The notes beneath the pieces were generated by a model. The model was given only the letters and a program-made list of their open reading frames with translations. It made no database searches and was not told where the DNA came from. From contig NZ_FLKH01000010.1 in NCBI RefSeq assembly GCF_900086715.1, forward strand, positions 434,001-498,000: 64,000 nt of DNA, given 5' to 3'. The DNA comes from Gracilibacillus timonensis. Lineage in GTDB: Bacteria; Bacillota; Bacilli; Bacillales; Amphibacillaceae. The position numbers and the translations under genes are program-made. Below, piece by piece: positions 18,297 through 28,365 of the stretch. Each line of letters begins with the position of its first letter. The first letter of the stretch is position 1.

Positions 18297-19438
18297 TCTG
18301 CCACCGTGCCATCCTGATGACGCCAAACCGGATTTCGCCAGCTATGCCCCGTTTTTGCCAGTTCTCTTACCTTTTCTTCATTCATTTCAATACCCAAACC
18401 AGGACCTTGTGGCAGTTTGACATGACCCTCTTGATAATCAAACACCGAAGTATCTGTCAGATAGTCCAATAAATCATTGCCTTGGTTATAATGAATACCG
18501 AGGCTCTGTTCTTGAATAAACGCATTATGAGCCGTGGCGTCCACTTGGAGACAGGCTGCCAAGGCAATCGGACCTAACGGACAATGTGGAGCAACCGCGA
18601 TATCATAGGCTTCTGCCATCGAAGCAATTTTCTTCACTTCCGTGATGCCGCCTGCATGAGATAAATCGGGTTGAATAATATCGGCATAACCGGCTTCAAA
18701 CAATGGTTTAAAATCCCATCTAGAGTACATACGTTCACCGGTCGCAATCGGAATCGGAGTATATTTGCTGATCTCAGCCAGCGCTTCGTTATTCTCCGGC
18801 AGTACCGGCTCCTCTATAAACATCGGGCGAAACGCTTCCAATTCTTTCGCTAATACTTTGGCCATCGGTTTATGAACCCTGCCGTGAAAATCAATGCCGA
18901 TGCCAATATAGTCACCAACTGCTTCACGGACAGAGGCAATTCGTTCGACGACACGGTCGATCTTTTCATAACTGTCGATATATTGCAGTTCTTCCGTAGC
19001 ATTCATCTTCACCGCCGTAAAACCAGCGTCGACAACTGACTGAGCTGCTTCTCCCACATCACTGGGGCGATCTCCGCCAATCCAGGAATACACCCGAATA
19101 GACTCGCGGCAAGCGCCACCCAATAATTGATAAATAGGGGCATTAAAAAATTTTCCTTTAATATCCCATAGTGCCTGATCAAGCCCTGCAATCGCGCTCA
19201 TCAGAATCGGACCCCCGCGATAAAAGCCAGAGCGATACATCACATTCCAATGATCCTCGATGTTTAATGGGTCTTTCCCCATTAAGTATTCCGCTAATTC
19301 CTGTACAGCGGTTTCCACCGTAGCTGCCCTTCCTTCAACGACTGGTTCTCCCCAGCCAGTGATCCCTTCGTCTGTCTCCACTTTCACGAAGCACCATCTT
19401 GGCGGCACAACAAATGTTTCGATCGAAGTAATCTTCAT
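18290..19438 (-). CDS. dgoD: D-galactonate dehydratase
   Basis: Enolase-superfamily (mandelate racemase subgroup) dehydratase of 382 residues, the same length as E. coli DgoD. It converts D-galactonate to 2-keto-3-deoxygalactonate. The metal ligands Asp183, Glu209 and Glu235 and the catalytic His185 and His285 fall at the same residue numbers as in E. coli DgoD ([32 protein letters not shown]). Its start codon overlaps the stop of the IclR gene by four bases. This gene fixes the operon's substrate as galactonate with good confidence. Confidence 0.93.
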   Translation of the reverse strand: MKITSIETFVVPPRWCFVKVETDEGITGWGEPVVEGRAATVETAVQELAEYLMGKDPLNIEDHWNVMYRSGFYRGGPILMSAIAGLDQALWDIKGKFFNAPIYQLLGGACRESIRVYSWIGGDRPSDVGEAAQSVVDAGFTAVKMNATEELQYIDSYEKIDRVVERIASVREAVGDYIGIGIDFHGRVHKPMAKVLAKELEAFRPMFIEEPVLPENNEALAEISKYTPIPIATGERMYSRWDFKPLFEAGYADIIQPDLSHAGGITEVKKIASMAEAYDIAVAPHCPLGPIALAACLQVDATAHNAFIQEQSLGIHYNQGNDLLDYLTDTSVFDYQEGHVKLPQGPGLGIEMNEEKVRELAKTGHSWRNPVWRHQDGTVAEW

Positions 19439-20208
19439 TTTTCCACACCTTTCCGATATCCTAATTTTTGCGAGATAAGTTGACTTTGCTTGCGGATAAC
19501 AGGAACCAAATCTGTTTGAACACGACTTTTGGTCATGCGTTCGATCGGTCCTGCAATGCTGATGGCCGCTACTACCTTGCCTTCAGCATCTAGAATGGGG
19601 GCAGCTATACAGCGGATTCCTTTCTCATGCTCCTGTTCATCGATAGCATAACCCTGAGCTTGTATGTTACCGATCTCCTCCTTCAACTGCTCCAAATTGG
19701 TGATCGTCGTATCGGTAAACTTCGGAAACCCTTTATTTTCCGCTAATTGCTCCCATTGCGACGCCTCATACCCTATTAACAGCGCCTTACCTACACCGGT
19801 ACAATGCAGCATCGCACGCTTTCCAACCTGGGAATACATCCTCAATGTTTGTTTGCTTTCCACTTTATCGATGTAAACGGCTTCATCTTGATCCAAAATG
19901 CATAAATGAACCACTTCCTCAGCGTCTTGTGACAGTTGCTTTAGATTTTCTTTTGCCACCGACCGTATATCGAGCTGACCTAGAAAATGGCTAGCTAAAG
20001 TGAGGCACTGTACTCCTAATTGATAATAACCCGTTTGTTCGTCTTGTTGAATATAACCTCTTACCATCAGCGTTTGCAACAATCGATGAATCGTGCTTTT
20101 CGCCAGCCCCATTTCCGCTGATAGCTGAGCAATACTCGCTCCATTTGGCTCGTCAGCCAGATACTCCAAAATCGATAAACTGCGCTCAACAGATTGAACT
20201 TGTGCCAT
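19435..20208 (-). CDS. IclR-family regulator of the galactonate operon
   Basis: 257-residue regulator: winged helix-turn-helix at the N-terminus ([23 protein letters not shown]) and a C-terminal IclR effector domain with [25 protein letters not shown]. It is the first gene of the operon, so it should control its own synthesis together with dgoD, kdgK and dgoA. Galactonate or a keto-deoxy intermediate is the likely effector (inference). AAGGAGGGGG precedes the ATG. Confidence 0.88.
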   Translation of the reverse strand: MAQVQSVERSLSILEYLADEPNGASIAQLSAEMGLAKSTIHRLLQTLMVRGYIQQDEQTGYYQLGVQCLTLASHFLGQLDIRSVAKENLKQLSQDAEEVVHLCILDQDEAVYIDKVESKQTLRMYSQVGKRAMLHCTGVGKALLIGYEASQWEQLAENKGFPKFTDTTITNLEQLKEEIGNIQAQGYAIDEQEHEKGIRCIAAPILDAEGKVVAAISIAGPIERMTKSRVQTDLVPVIRKQSQLISQKLGYRKGVEK

Positions 20209-20221
20209 ATCCCCCTCCTTT

Positions 20222-20294
20222 CATTCCATAATACGGAATGATGTTTTGTATTTTGGAATACTTTTATCTTATCGTAAAAAGGGCTGGACGTCAA
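20222..20294 (-). promoter_or_regulatory. Promoter and IclR operator of the galactonate operon
   Basis: On the minus strand TTGACG (20294-20289) and TAAGAT (20271-20266) are 17 bases apart. Downstream of the -10 lies CATTCC-N7-GGAATG (20222-20240), an inverted repeat of the half-site GGAAT. A further GGAAT at 20255-20259 lies 20 bases from the proximal arm, on the same helical face. This fits autorepression by the IclR protein. Confidence 0.6.
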
Positions 20295-20327
20295 AAAGCC
20301 CCTAAGAATGTTTTTTTCTTAGAGGTT
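20293..20327 (-). terminator. Terminator of the ROK gene
   Basis: On the minus strand CCTCTAAGAA pairs with TTCTTAGGGG, followed by CTTTTT. Its T run merges into the -35 of the galactonate promoter. Confidence 0.75.
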
Positions 20328-20347
20328 TCATGACGGAAACTACTATA

Positions 20348-21541
20348 TCAATTACCGACCTCCGGCTGAAACAACTCACTCAATACCAAGGCAACCGCCC
20401 CAAGCGAAGAGCCGTATTCGCCCAGTTTCGATAATTGAACAACCGTATCTTGAGCCCGATCGTATATGACACGCGAATGAATCGTTTCCCGAACAGGATC
20501 GAGAATGTAAGCACCTGCTTTAGCCACTCCACCCCCGATAATCACTGATCCAGGATTAAACGTGTGAATAAGGTTGGTTAAGGCAATCCCTAAGTAAATA
20601 CCGGCTTCATGAAGAACCGCTCCTGCCAAGTCATCACCAGCAACTGCCGCTTGATGAATGGTTTCTGCTGTAATTTCATCAGCGTGCTCCAACAACATCG
20701 ATGCATTTCCTGCCGCCAGTAATTCTTCAGCCCTTTCTGCAATAGCCGGTCCCGACGCAATCGTTTGTAAACAGCCATGGTTACCACAGCTGCATTTTTT
20801 TCCACGTAAATCAATCATCATATGACCAATCTCACCAGCAATGCCATGTTCGCCATTATAGAGCTTGCCATCTATCACCATACCTGCACCAATACCTCGT
20901 CCCACGTTAATGGCAACCATACTTCTACCAGTTATTTCGCCATGGAACCAGGACTCGCCAAGTGCCAAGGCCTTGGCATCATTCTCAACCTTCACCGTCA
21001 TCGCAAAGTATGCTTCTAACCGTTCTTTGATCGGGACATCACGTAAATCTAAATTAGGTGCGAAGATAGCCCGTCCCTGCTCAGCGTCCACAATACCATG
21101 CATAGCCACACCGATTCCGATAAATTGTAAGTTGTCGTGCCGCTCCATTAATTGTTGAATGCCTTTCTTCAGCCTGTCCAACAGGTTCTCGCTATCTACT
21201 TTATCGCGAATGATCTCCCTTAATTCATCCCGTCTTTCTCCCGACAAATCAGAAATAATAAAACGAATTTGACTTGGACCAACATCTACCCCAACAATAT
21301 GAAAGGCCTGCACATTCAATACAAGCATAGTTGGCTTTCTTCCGCCTTGAGAAACTCCTAGTTGACTTTCCCTAATAAGCCCTTGCACTAACAGCTCCTT
21401 CACAATTGTTCCTACGGTAGGTGGGGTTAGTTCTGTTTCTTTCGCAATTTGAGCGCGCGAGATCGATCCAGCTTTACGAATTTTATTTAAAATAATCGAT
21501 TTATTTAATGACTTCATCCATTGAAAACTGCCTCTTTGCAT
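20348..21541 (-). CDS. ROK-family transcriptional regulator (NagC/XylR type)
   Basis: About 397 residues: an N-terminal winged helix (ILNKIRKAGSISRAQIAKETELTPPTVGTIVKELL) fused to a sugar-kinase-like ROK domain with GVDVGPSQIRF, the sugar-binding GEIGHMMID, and the zinc motif CSCGNHGCLQ. The frame opens at 21583, but a promoter-like pair TTGTCC/TATACT with 16-base spacing puts the transcription start near 21567, so the ATG at 21541 is preferred. Target genes are not evident. It neighbours the galactonate operon and an IS200-like element whose end touches its promoter. Confidence 0.85.
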   Translation of the reverse strand: MQRGSFQWMKSLNKSIILNKIRKAGSISRAQIAKETELTPPTVGTIVKELLVQGLIRESQLGVSQGGRKPTMLVLNVQAFHIVGVDVGPSQIRFIISDLSGERRDELREIIRDKVDSENLLDRLKKGIQQLMERHDNLQFIGIGVAMHGIVDAEQGRAIFAPNLDLRDVPIKERLEAYFAMTVKVENDAKALALGESWFHGEITGRSMVAINVGRGIGAGMVIDGKLYNGEHGIAGEIGHMMIDLRGKKCSCGNHGCLQTIASGPAIAERAEELLAAGNASMLLEHADEITAETIHQAAVAGDDLAGAVLHEAGIYLGIALTNLIHTFNPGSVIIGGGVAKAGAYILDPVRETIHSRVIYDRAQDTVVQLSKLGEYGSSLGAVALVLSELFQPEVGN

Positions 21542-21600
21542 ACACGTACCCACTTTCTTAAAGCTCTTAATTAAGTATATCATACTACATGACTAGGACA

Positions 21601-22335
21601 ATCAAAACCACCAGTGTGAACTGGTGGTTTGCTCTGCGGCTGAAAGCCTATGTTACCGGCCTCGGCCTAAAAGGCCCACTGAATGGTTTCCCTTTTGCAC
21701 CACACTCACTCACTGATTCTAAAAGAATCTCTTATTTCCTCTTATTTTTCTCTCCAGTGAACGGATCAAATTCTTCAAATAATGTTAACTGATCACTCAT
21801 GTAGTCCTCTTTAAGCTGATTTCTAATATATTCTTGAATTTGATTTTTATTTCTGCCCACTGTATCTACAAAGTAGCCTCGACACCAAAATTTACGATTA
21901 CCATATCTGTACTTTAAATTAGCGTGGCGATCGAATATCATTAAACTACTTTTGCCCTTTAGGTAGCCCATGAACTGAGATACACTTAGTTTTGGTGGAA
22001 TACTTACTAACATATGAATGTGATCTTTACATGCATTTGCCTCGTGTATCTCAATCCCTTTCCTTTCACAAAGCTCTCTTACTATTTCTCCGATGCTTTT
22101 TTTATATTTCCCATAAATAATTTGTCTTCTATATTTTGGTGCAAAAACGATGTGGAACTTACATCTCCATTGTGTATGTGCTAAACTATTCTTGTCCTGC
22201 ATTGGACATGCCTCCTTCTTTGATGAGATTTGGTGGTCGGGAAACCAACCTTATCTTATCATGAAGAGAGGCTTTTTTTGCCCCCGCGCTAGAAGCTCTA
22301 TGGAACCCCCGGCATAGCCAGGGGTTTTCAAAGAC
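21601..22335 (-). mobile_element. IS200-type insertion element
   Basis: Single tnpA with flanking hairpins instead of inverted termini, as in IS200/IS605. One end carries AAACCACCAG/CTGGTGGTTT at 21605-21630, plus further GC-rich folds to about 21680. The other carries AACCCCCGGC/CCAGGGGTT near 22304-22327. No tnpB accompanies it. The exact ends are estimated, since these elements leave no target duplication. Confidence 0.65.
21732..22202 (-). CDS. tnpA: IS200/IS605-family transposase (Y1 HUH)
   Basis: 156-residue single-strand transposase. It shows the N-terminal WRCKFHIVFAPKYRR, the metal-binding HUH motif in CKDHIHMLVSIPP, the FWCRGYFVDTVG segment and the nucleophile Tyr in NQIQEYIRNQ. 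It appears intact, with a C-terminal tail FDPFTGEKNKRK seen in Bacillaceae copies. It acts on hairpins at the element ends. Confidence 0.93.
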   Translation of the reverse strand: MQDKNSLAHTQWRCKFHIVFAPKYRRQIIYGKYKKSIGEIVRELCERKGIEIHEANACKDHIHMLVSIPPKLSVSQFMGYLKGKSSLMIFDRHANLKYRYGNRKFWCRGYFVDTVGRNKNQIQEYIRNQLKEDYMSDQLTLFEEFDPFTGEKNKRK

Positions 22336-22336
22336 C

Positions 22337-22377
22337 ATAAAAAAACACACAAACATTGCATGGCAACTTTTGTGTGT
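22337..22377 (-). terminator. Terminator of the aldo/keto reductase gene
   Basis: ACACACAAA (22345-22353) pairs with TTTGTGTGT (22369-22377). On the minus strand it is followed by a long T run. Confidence 0.75.
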
Positions 22378-22385
22378 AGCTGTAC

Positions 22386-23369
22386 TTAATAAGGACCACG
22401 TATCCAATCGTGTACTTCCTTCTGATAAAAGGTATGCAATTCCTCTAGCTCTTCTTCTGTAAAGGCAGGTGCTTCTACGGCACCCAAGTTATCCTCAATT
22501 TGTTTAACGGTCTTGAACCCTGGAATAACCGAGGATATCGCGTCATAACTAAGAATCCACTGCAAGGCAGCGCGGGTTAAATTACCTCTGCCTGATGTGA
22601 TCCAATCCAGCTTCTCACTCAACTCTACCCCTTTGGAAAATGGCAGACCTGCAAAGGTTTCACCAACATTAAAGGCCTCCCCATTTTGATTAAATTGGCG
22701 ATGGTCACTACCTTCAAACTGATGGTCTTTGCTAAACTTGCCGGTCAATAAACCACTTGCCAATGGAACACGAGCGAGTAAGCCCACCTGCTTTTCCTTG
22801 GCTGTTGGGAATAACTCAAAAATAGGTTTCTGCCGGAATATATTGAAAATAACTTGCAGGGCAGCCACGTTAGGATTTTCCATTGCAAGCAGTCCCTCTT
22901 CCACCGTTTCCACACTCACACCATAATAACGGACTTTCCCTTGTTGCTGCAATTTATCCAGCACCTCAAACACCCTGCCATCTCGCAATATGTCGATCGG
23001 CGGGCAGTGAATCTGGATCAAATCGAGCCGTTCCCGTTGCAAGCGGCGTAAACTATTTTCCACATATTGCGTAACAGCAGCTTCCGAATAATTGGCTGGA
23101 TCATGGATGTCACCGGCCCGACAAAACTTGCTAGCGATATAGATGTGATCTTCCTTCCCTTTGGTCGCTTTTGCTAACAGCTCTTCACTATGGCCATCGC
23201 CATACACATCGGCGGTATCAAAGAAGTTAACACCTTGATCCATGGCACGGGCAAGACCGTTTAAGGCCTCCTTATCGTCGGTCTTCCCCCATGAACCACC
23301 TATAGCCCAAGTACCAAAGCTTAGTTCACTAATTTTCATATCTGTTTTACCCAATTGGCGATATTGCAT
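22386..23369 (-). CDS. Aldo/keto reductase
   Basis: 327-residue NADPH-dependent TIM-barrel oxidoreductase. It shows LGKTDMKISELSFGTWAIGGSWG, the catalytic Asp and Tyr in FFDTADVYGDGHSEE, the Lys in IYIASKF, IQIHCPP in place of the usual H-P/H-W strand, and the cofactor region SVIPGFKTVKQIEDN. The substrate is unknown. AAGGGAGGA precedes the ATG. It is monocistronic and divergent from the two-component pair. Confidence 0.88.
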   Translation of the reverse strand: MQYRQLGKTDMKISELSFGTWAIGGSWGKTDDKEALNGLARAMDQGVNFFDTADVYGDGHSEELLAKATKGKEDHIYIASKFCRAGDIHDPANYSEAAVTQYVENSLRRLQRERLDLIQIHCPPIDILRDGRVFEVLDKLQQQGKVRYYGVSVETVEEGLLAMENPNVAALQVIFNIFRQKPIFELFPTAKEKQVGLLARVPLASGLLTGKFSKDHQFEGSDHRQFNQNGEAFNVGETFAGLPFSKGVELSEKLDWITSGRGNLTRAALQWILSYDAISSVIPGFKTVKQIEDNLGAVEAPAFTEEELEELHTFYQKEVHDWIRGPY

Positions 23370-23531
23370 ACTTCACGTCCTCCCTTTTTCCTACACTCAA
23401 TGATCACATCTAGTATATCGAATAAACCTCTTCTATGAAAGTATGCGGTTTCAAACTTAACTAAACTACCGTTCCTTCCTGTACACAATTCTGTTAAAGT
23501 AATAATACGACATAATGAATGAGGTGTTGAC

Positions 23532-25064
23532 ATGGATTCATTTTATAAAGTATTGATTGTCGACGATGAATTACTGATACGCAGAGGTATTATGAACTAT
23601 CTCGACTGGGAATACGAAGGCTTTACCATTATTGGAGAAGCTTCCAATGGAAAAGAGGCGATGAAACAAATTACCGAACAACAACCGCATATCTTGATAA
23701 CCGATATTGTGATGCCCGAACTCAATGGTGTGGAATTGGTCAAATATATCAAAGAACACCATCCTCATATCGACATTATTGTATTAAGCAGCTTTGAAGA
23801 CTTTGAATACGTGAAACAGGCATTCCAATATGGCGTGGTCGATTATATCTTAAAACCGAAGTTGCAATCCGATGATTTACTACAAACGCTGCATAGAATT
23901 ACAAAAAAACAACCAGATCGAGAAGAAAAGCATCCAACCAGATCGATCCAAAACATGCTGCGTAAAATAATCGATGGGTACCATACCGTCCGTGAAATGG
24001 AAGAAATAAAAACACACTTCACCTTCCAGCAATATCTCTTAGTCAAGACCTTCTGGAAAAAGAAAAAGGATCAACACACACATGATCAGACTTTTCAACA
24101 TATCTTGACGACTACCTTTCCACGCTGTGAGATAGTCGATATCAGTCAGGACGATGATCACTGTTTAACGCTTATCAATTTCACAACAGAGGAATTACCA
24201 GCAATGGAACGCTCCTTGCTACAAGCCATTACAGAGGCGGATGCCAACCATCAGCAAAAATGGATGATTAGCACCCCTTTTTTTCCATTAGAGAAACTAG
24301 CCGACATTAATCAAGAACAGTTTGCTGAAATGGAAAAGGATCATTTTTATTTGCCCGAACAGCATTGGATACAATACGGACAATTACCGGACAGAGAAAT
24401 AATCCAAGAGGATTTTGATTTACAACGTTTGATCGACCATTTTAAGCATCAGCAATTTGAAAAGGGATTCCACTATCTGCATAGACATATTCAGTTATTA
24501 CAACAGCAGCGAGAGATGGAAATCTTCGCGTTTAAATCCTGGTTAGAGAACGTTATTTTTAATATCGTTGTAGCTCTAAACAATATCGGTTTAACAAGTA
24601 AAGCGTTTGAAGATCAAAAATATCAATACTTGCATTGGATCACCCATTCTTTTCATATCCAAGAGGCGATGGATATCGTGGAGGCTTTTCAGACTGATGT
24701 GGAACAGCTTCAAACACAAATAACAACAAGGGGTTCTTCCTTCCAAACTATCTTGGACTATATCGAGGAACATTACCAAGAGCGATTGACCTTGCAAACA
24801 TTAGCGAATCAGTTTCACTTTAACCCCTCTTACTTATCGAGTTATTTTACTAAACATCATCAAGAGGGATTTAGCGAATATTTAAACAAGGTGAGAATAA
24901 CATACGCCAAAGAAAAATTAATAGAAACGAATCAATCCATCACCACTGTCAGCGAGGAAGTTGGCTTCTCAGATCCTAGTTATTTCACCAAGGTGTTTAA
25001 AAGAGTAGAAAAGCAGTCTCCCAGAAGCTATCGCAGCATGATGAGAAAAACAAGAGGTTCTTAA
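23532..25064 (+). CDS. YesN-type response regulator with AraC DNA-binding domain
   Basis: 510 residues. The receiver domain occupies about residues 5-120, with the phosphoacceptor Asp in ILITDIVMPELNG and the conserved Lys in VDYILKPK. A long helical linker follows, then a C-terminal AraC-type double helix-turn-helix (residues about 405-505, LTLQTLANQFHFNPSYLSSYFTKH and SITTVSEEVGFSDPSYFTKVFKR). GAGGTG precedes the ATG. It pairs with the kinase one base downstream and likely activates the adjacent sugar ABC genes. Confidence 0.92.
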   Translation: MDSFYKVLIVDDELLIRRGIMNYLDWEYEGFTIIGEASNGKEAMKQITEQQPHILITDIVMPELNGVELVKYIKEHHPHIDIIVLSSFEDFEYVKQAFQYGVVDYILKPKLQSDDLLQTLHRITKKQPDREEKHPTRSIQNMLRKIIDGYHTVREMEEIKTHFTFQQYLLVKTFWKKKKDQHTHDQTFQHILTTTFPRCEIVDISQDDDHCLTLINFTTEELPAMERSLLQAITEADANHQQKWMISTPFFPLEKLADINQEQFAEMEKDHFYLPEQHWIQYGQLPDREIIQEDFDLQRLIDHFKHQQFEKGFHYLHRHIQLLQQQREMEIFAFKSWLENVIFNIVVALNNIGLTSKAFEDQKYQYLHWITHSFHIQEAMDIVEAFQTDVEQLQTQITTRGSSFQTILDYIEEHYQERLTLQTLANQFHFNPSYLSSYFTKHHQEGFSEYLNKVRITYAKEKLIETNQSITTVSEEVGFSDPSYFTKVFKRVEKQSPRSYRSMMRKTRGS

Positions 25065-25065
25065 G

Positions 25066-26841
25066 ATGAAGCGATTAAAAAAGATCCTATACCGGAATGC
25101 TTTATTGTTCAAGATTTTCTGCGTGATGCTAATTAGTATTGGGATGGTGGCGATATTCATTACCTTTAGCAATATTCGGATGTCGAGTCAGCTGTTTATG
25201 GACACCTTTAGCATGACCAGCACCAAAAGCATTGGCCATATATCAAGACAATTGAATTCTTTTAGTGATTCATTGGTAATGGCCTCTAAAGAAGTGGAAA
25301 CCAATGCTGTACTCAAACAGTATTTAAACACCAAAACTATTTCAGCAAAGGATACGTCTCGTGCCTATTATCGAATACAAGAGGAGATAGAGCGTATCCA
25401 TAATACCTTAGAACCGCGCGAAACAAATATTGTACTGCTCTCCAATTATTTGGATACCTTTACCACCAATTATGTGAACTGGGAAGTTACTGGCACGGAA
25501 TTGTTAGAGCATGAATTGACGACAAGGGCAGAGGCCAATGAACATGATATCGTGTATCAATTTGAATCATCAGAAATTACGAACCATATTCCGATGTTCA
25601 TTGCCTCTAAAGCCCTTCGTTATCAAACAAGCGATGATATTTTTGGCTATCTTTTTTTATCTATTCGGGAAAGTGATCTGCGCAGTATCTACGAGGGGTA
25701 CACATCCGATGGTAACGATTTATTACTGCTAGATGGGGATGGCACGATTATTTCCAGCAGCCAGACGAATTGGCTAGGCGAATCTTCTCCCAGTCTATTG
25801 GCAGGTATCAATGATCTGTCTAGCCAGCAAGAAAACTATCAGGCCGTGGATGTCTTTGATCAAAATTATTTATTCTTTGCTGAGTATATTCCGAATCTGG
25901 ATCTCTACCTTGTGAATTTAATTGACCATGAACAGATTACCAGTAACCTAATCAGCACAAAGGAAATTCTACTGATTAGCGTTTCAATTGCTGTCTTTGC
26001 ATTAATTTTTTCATTTCTGATTTTACGAAAGATGACTATTTCGCTTAGTCAAATTGTGCATAATATTTCTGATATGGCTCGTTATCAATTTACCAGATCC
26101 CTACCCGTCAAAGGAGGATATGAATCAAGAAAAATCGCCACTGCCTTTAACTATATGCTAAATGAGCTACGTGATTATGTGAATATATTGCTAAATACCC
26201 AGGAAAAACAACGCAAAGCAGAATTAACGGCCTTACAGCACCAAATCAATCCACATTTTATCTATAACACCCTAACCTCGATCAAATTTATGATTAAACA
26301 GCAGCAAAATGATAAGGCCATGGTCACCATGGACTCCTTTATCTCGATTTTACAAGCTTCATTAAAAACGATCGAAAAGACGACTACAGTAGAAGAAGAA
26401 GTGGAAATTCTGCGTCATTATGTACAGATCAACCATGCCAGGTATGGGGATCAAATCCAAGTCAGCTTTTTAGTCGCACCTGACTGTTTGTCTTTGCAAA
26501 TACCAAGACTGATTATCCAGCCTTTTATCGAAAATGCCTTTTTCCATGGTTTTGTACAAAAGAAGCGTGGGTTTATTAAAATATTAATTGCTCAAAAAGA
26601 AGGCATGCTCGTTTGCGAAATCATGGATAACGGAGATGGGATGAAACAAACAAAGGATCTGTCTCGTTTAAAAAATAAAAAACAGCTATTCAACGGCATT
26701 GGCATTAAAAACGTACACGAGCGGATCCAGTTACTATACGGCCATCATTATGGAGTGGATGTCATTAGCGAACCTCATCAGGGTACCACAGTTACCATGA
26801 CGCTCCCCATCCTTGAAGAAGGAATTCAAAAAAATAACTAA
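25066..26841 (+). CDS. YesM-type sensor histidine kinase
   Basis: 591-residue membrane kinase. Transmembrane helices lie at about 14-36 and 300-322, flanking an extracellular sensor domain, followed by a HAMP segment. The His_kinase domain has the phosphoacceptor His in LTALQHQINPHFIYNTL, and the ATPase domain has NAFFHG and DNGDGM. It phosphorylates the preceding regulator. Because the next genes encode a sugar importer, an oligosaccharide-linked signal is likely. Confidence 0.92.
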   Translation: MKRLKKILYRNALLFKIFCVMLISIGMVAIFITFSNIRMSSQLFMDTFSMTSTKSIGHISRQLNSFSDSLVMASKEVETNAVLKQYLNTKTISAKDTSRAYYRIQEEIERIHNTLEPRETNIVLLSNYLDTFTTNYVNWEVTGTELLEHELTTRAEANEHDIVYQFESSEITNHIPMFIASKALRYQTSDDIFGYLFLSIRESDLRSIYEGYTSDGNDLLLLDGDGTIISSSQTNWLGESSPSLLAGINDLSSQQENYQAVDVFDQNYLFFAEYIPNLDLYLVNLIDHEQITSNLISTKEILLISVSIAVFALIFSFLILRKMTISLSQIVHNISDMARYQFTRSLPVKGGYESRKIATAFNYMLNELRDYVNILLNTQEKQRKAELTALQHQINPHFIYNTLTSIKFMIKQQQNDKAMVTMDSFISILQASLKTIEKTTTVEEEVEILRHYVQINHARYGDQIQVSFLVAPDCLSLQIPRLIIQPFIENAFFHGFVQKKRGFIKILIAQKEGMLVCEIMDNGDGMKQTKDLSRLKNKKQLFNGIGIKNVHERIQLLYGHHYGVDVISEPHQGTTVTMTLPILEEGIQKNN

Positions 26842-26906
26842 AGATAATACCATTTCAAAAGATTTTACCATTTAGTACGAGACATCTAAAAATAGTCTTA
26901 TTTTTT

Positions 26907-26940
26907 GCTAAAAATCTTCCTAGAGGTTTTTAGCTTTTCT
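26907..26940 (+). terminator. Hairpin between the kinase and substrate-binding protein genes
   Basis: GCTAAAAA (26907-26914) pairs with TTTTTAGC (26927-26934), followed by TTTTCTTT. It is A/T-rich, so weak. It may terminate the regulatory transcript or attenuate read-through into the transporter genes. Confidence 0.4.
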
Positions 26941-27004
26941 TTGCTAAGATAAACTCACCAATAAAGAAAACGCATTCAATGTTGGTGATAAAAAATAAAA
27001 AGGG

Positions 27005-28300
27005 GTGGAAAACATGAGAAAAAAGCTACTTTGGACGACACTTATTGCTAGTTTGATGGTATTACTACTGGCGGCATGCTCTGGCGGTGATGACGAGACA
27101 GAAGGAAATGAAAACGAAGGATCCGACAGCATTGTTGCTTGGGCGTGGGATCCCAATTTTAATATCGCTGCCTTAAACCTAGCTAATGAGCACTACGACA
27201 AGGAAGGATTCGAGTTAGAGATCCAAGAAAATGCCCAAGATGATATTGTACAACGCTTAAATACGGGATTAAGTTCGGGCACAATGAATGGTATGCCTAA
27301 CATTGTCCTGATTGAAGACCAGCGTGCTCAAAGCTTTTTACAATCTTATCCGGATGCCTTTTACCCGCTTGGTGATTACTTTGATACAGAAGATTTTGCC
27401 GAGTATAAGATTCCACCAACTAGTTTAGACGGCGAACAATATGGACTACCTTTCGATACCGGGGTAACAGGACTCTTTTACCGTGCCGACTATCTAGAAG
27501 AGGCAGGCTACAGTCATGAAGATCTGGTGGATATTACTTGGGAGGAATTTATTGAAATTGGCAAAACCGTCAGAGAAGAAACTGGACACCCGATTTTTTC
27601 CTTTGATCCAAGTGACTTTGGTATTATTCGTATGATGATTCAATCCGCTGGCAGTTGGTTTACCACGGAAGAAGGCGAGATTAATTTAGAAAATAATGAA
27701 GCACTTAAGGAAAGTTTAAATGTATTATACCAATTAATCGATCAGGATGTCGTTGATTTGCATAATGACTGGAGCGGTTTTCTTGCTTCCTTTAACAGTG
27801 GAGAAGCAGCGTCCGTTCCTACTGGTAACTGGATTGTTCCTAGTATTGAGGCAGAAGAATCACAATCTGGACAATGGCGAATGGCACCTATTCCTCGTCT
27901 GGAAATAGAAGGATCGGTGAACGCGACTAACAATGGCGGCAGTTCCTTTTATGTATTAAATATCGATGGAAAAGAAGCAGCCGCAGAATTCTTGGCAGAA
28001 ACTTTCGGATCGAACACGGGATTCTATGAAGCACTAGTACAAGAGGTAGGGGCATTAGGAACTTATATCCCCGCTGCAGAAAGTGAAGGCTATCAGTTTG
28101 AAAATGAATTTTTCGGTAATCAACAACTCATTTCGGAGCTATCAGGATGGATGGAAGAAGTGCCTGCCGTTAATTATGGATTAAACACTTACGGCTTATC
28201 CGATATATTAATTGAACAATTTCAACAAATGCTAAATGGAAAAGATGTTGACGCTGTGCTGTCTGATGCACAGACACAAGCGGAAAATCAGTTCAAATAA
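27005..28300 (+). CDS. Sugar ABC transporter substrate-binding lipoprotein
   Basis: 431-residue family-1 extracellular binding protein. It has a lipobox (LLLAACSGG) and then a typical two-lobe fold with GLPFDTGVTGLFYRADYLEEAGY and GNWIVPSIEA. It should capture a mono- or oligosaccharide outside the membrane for the two following permeases. AGGGGTGG precedes the ATG. It is downstream of the YesM/YesN pair and separated from it by a hairpin, with a cre-like sequence (TGAATGCGTTTTCT on the minus strand, 26965-26978) in between. Confidence 0.93.
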   Translation: MENMRKKLLWTTLIASLMVLLLAACSGGDDETEGNENEGSDSIVAWAWDPNFNIAALNLANEHYDKEGFELEIQENAQDDIVQRLNTGLSSGTMNGMPNIVLIEDQRAQSFLQSYPDAFYPLGDYFDTEDFAEYKIPPTSLDGEQYGLPFDTGVTGLFYRADYLEEAGYSHEDLVDITWEEFIEIGKTVREETGHPIFSFDPSDFGIIRMMIQSAGSWFTTEEGEINLENNEALKESLNVLYQLIDQDVVDLHNDWSGFLASFNSGEAASVPTGNWIVPSIEAEESQSGQWRMAPIPRLEIEGSVNATNNGGSSFYVLNIDGKEAAAEFLAETFGSNTGFYEALVQEVGALGTYIPAAESEGYQFENEFFGNQQLISELSGWMEEVPAVNYGLNTYGLSDILIEQFQQMLNGKDVDAVLSDAQTQAENQFK

Positions 28301-28365
28301 TAGATTGGGTTCCCTTATAGTGCGTGTTCTATTTGGGAATCCGCTTTTTCAAGGAGGTGCTTACA

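Noticed and set aside
22186-22407. 73-codon minus-strand frame between tnpA and the aldo/keto reductase
   Set aside because: Spans the IS end hairpin and the reductase terminator; not a plausible gene.
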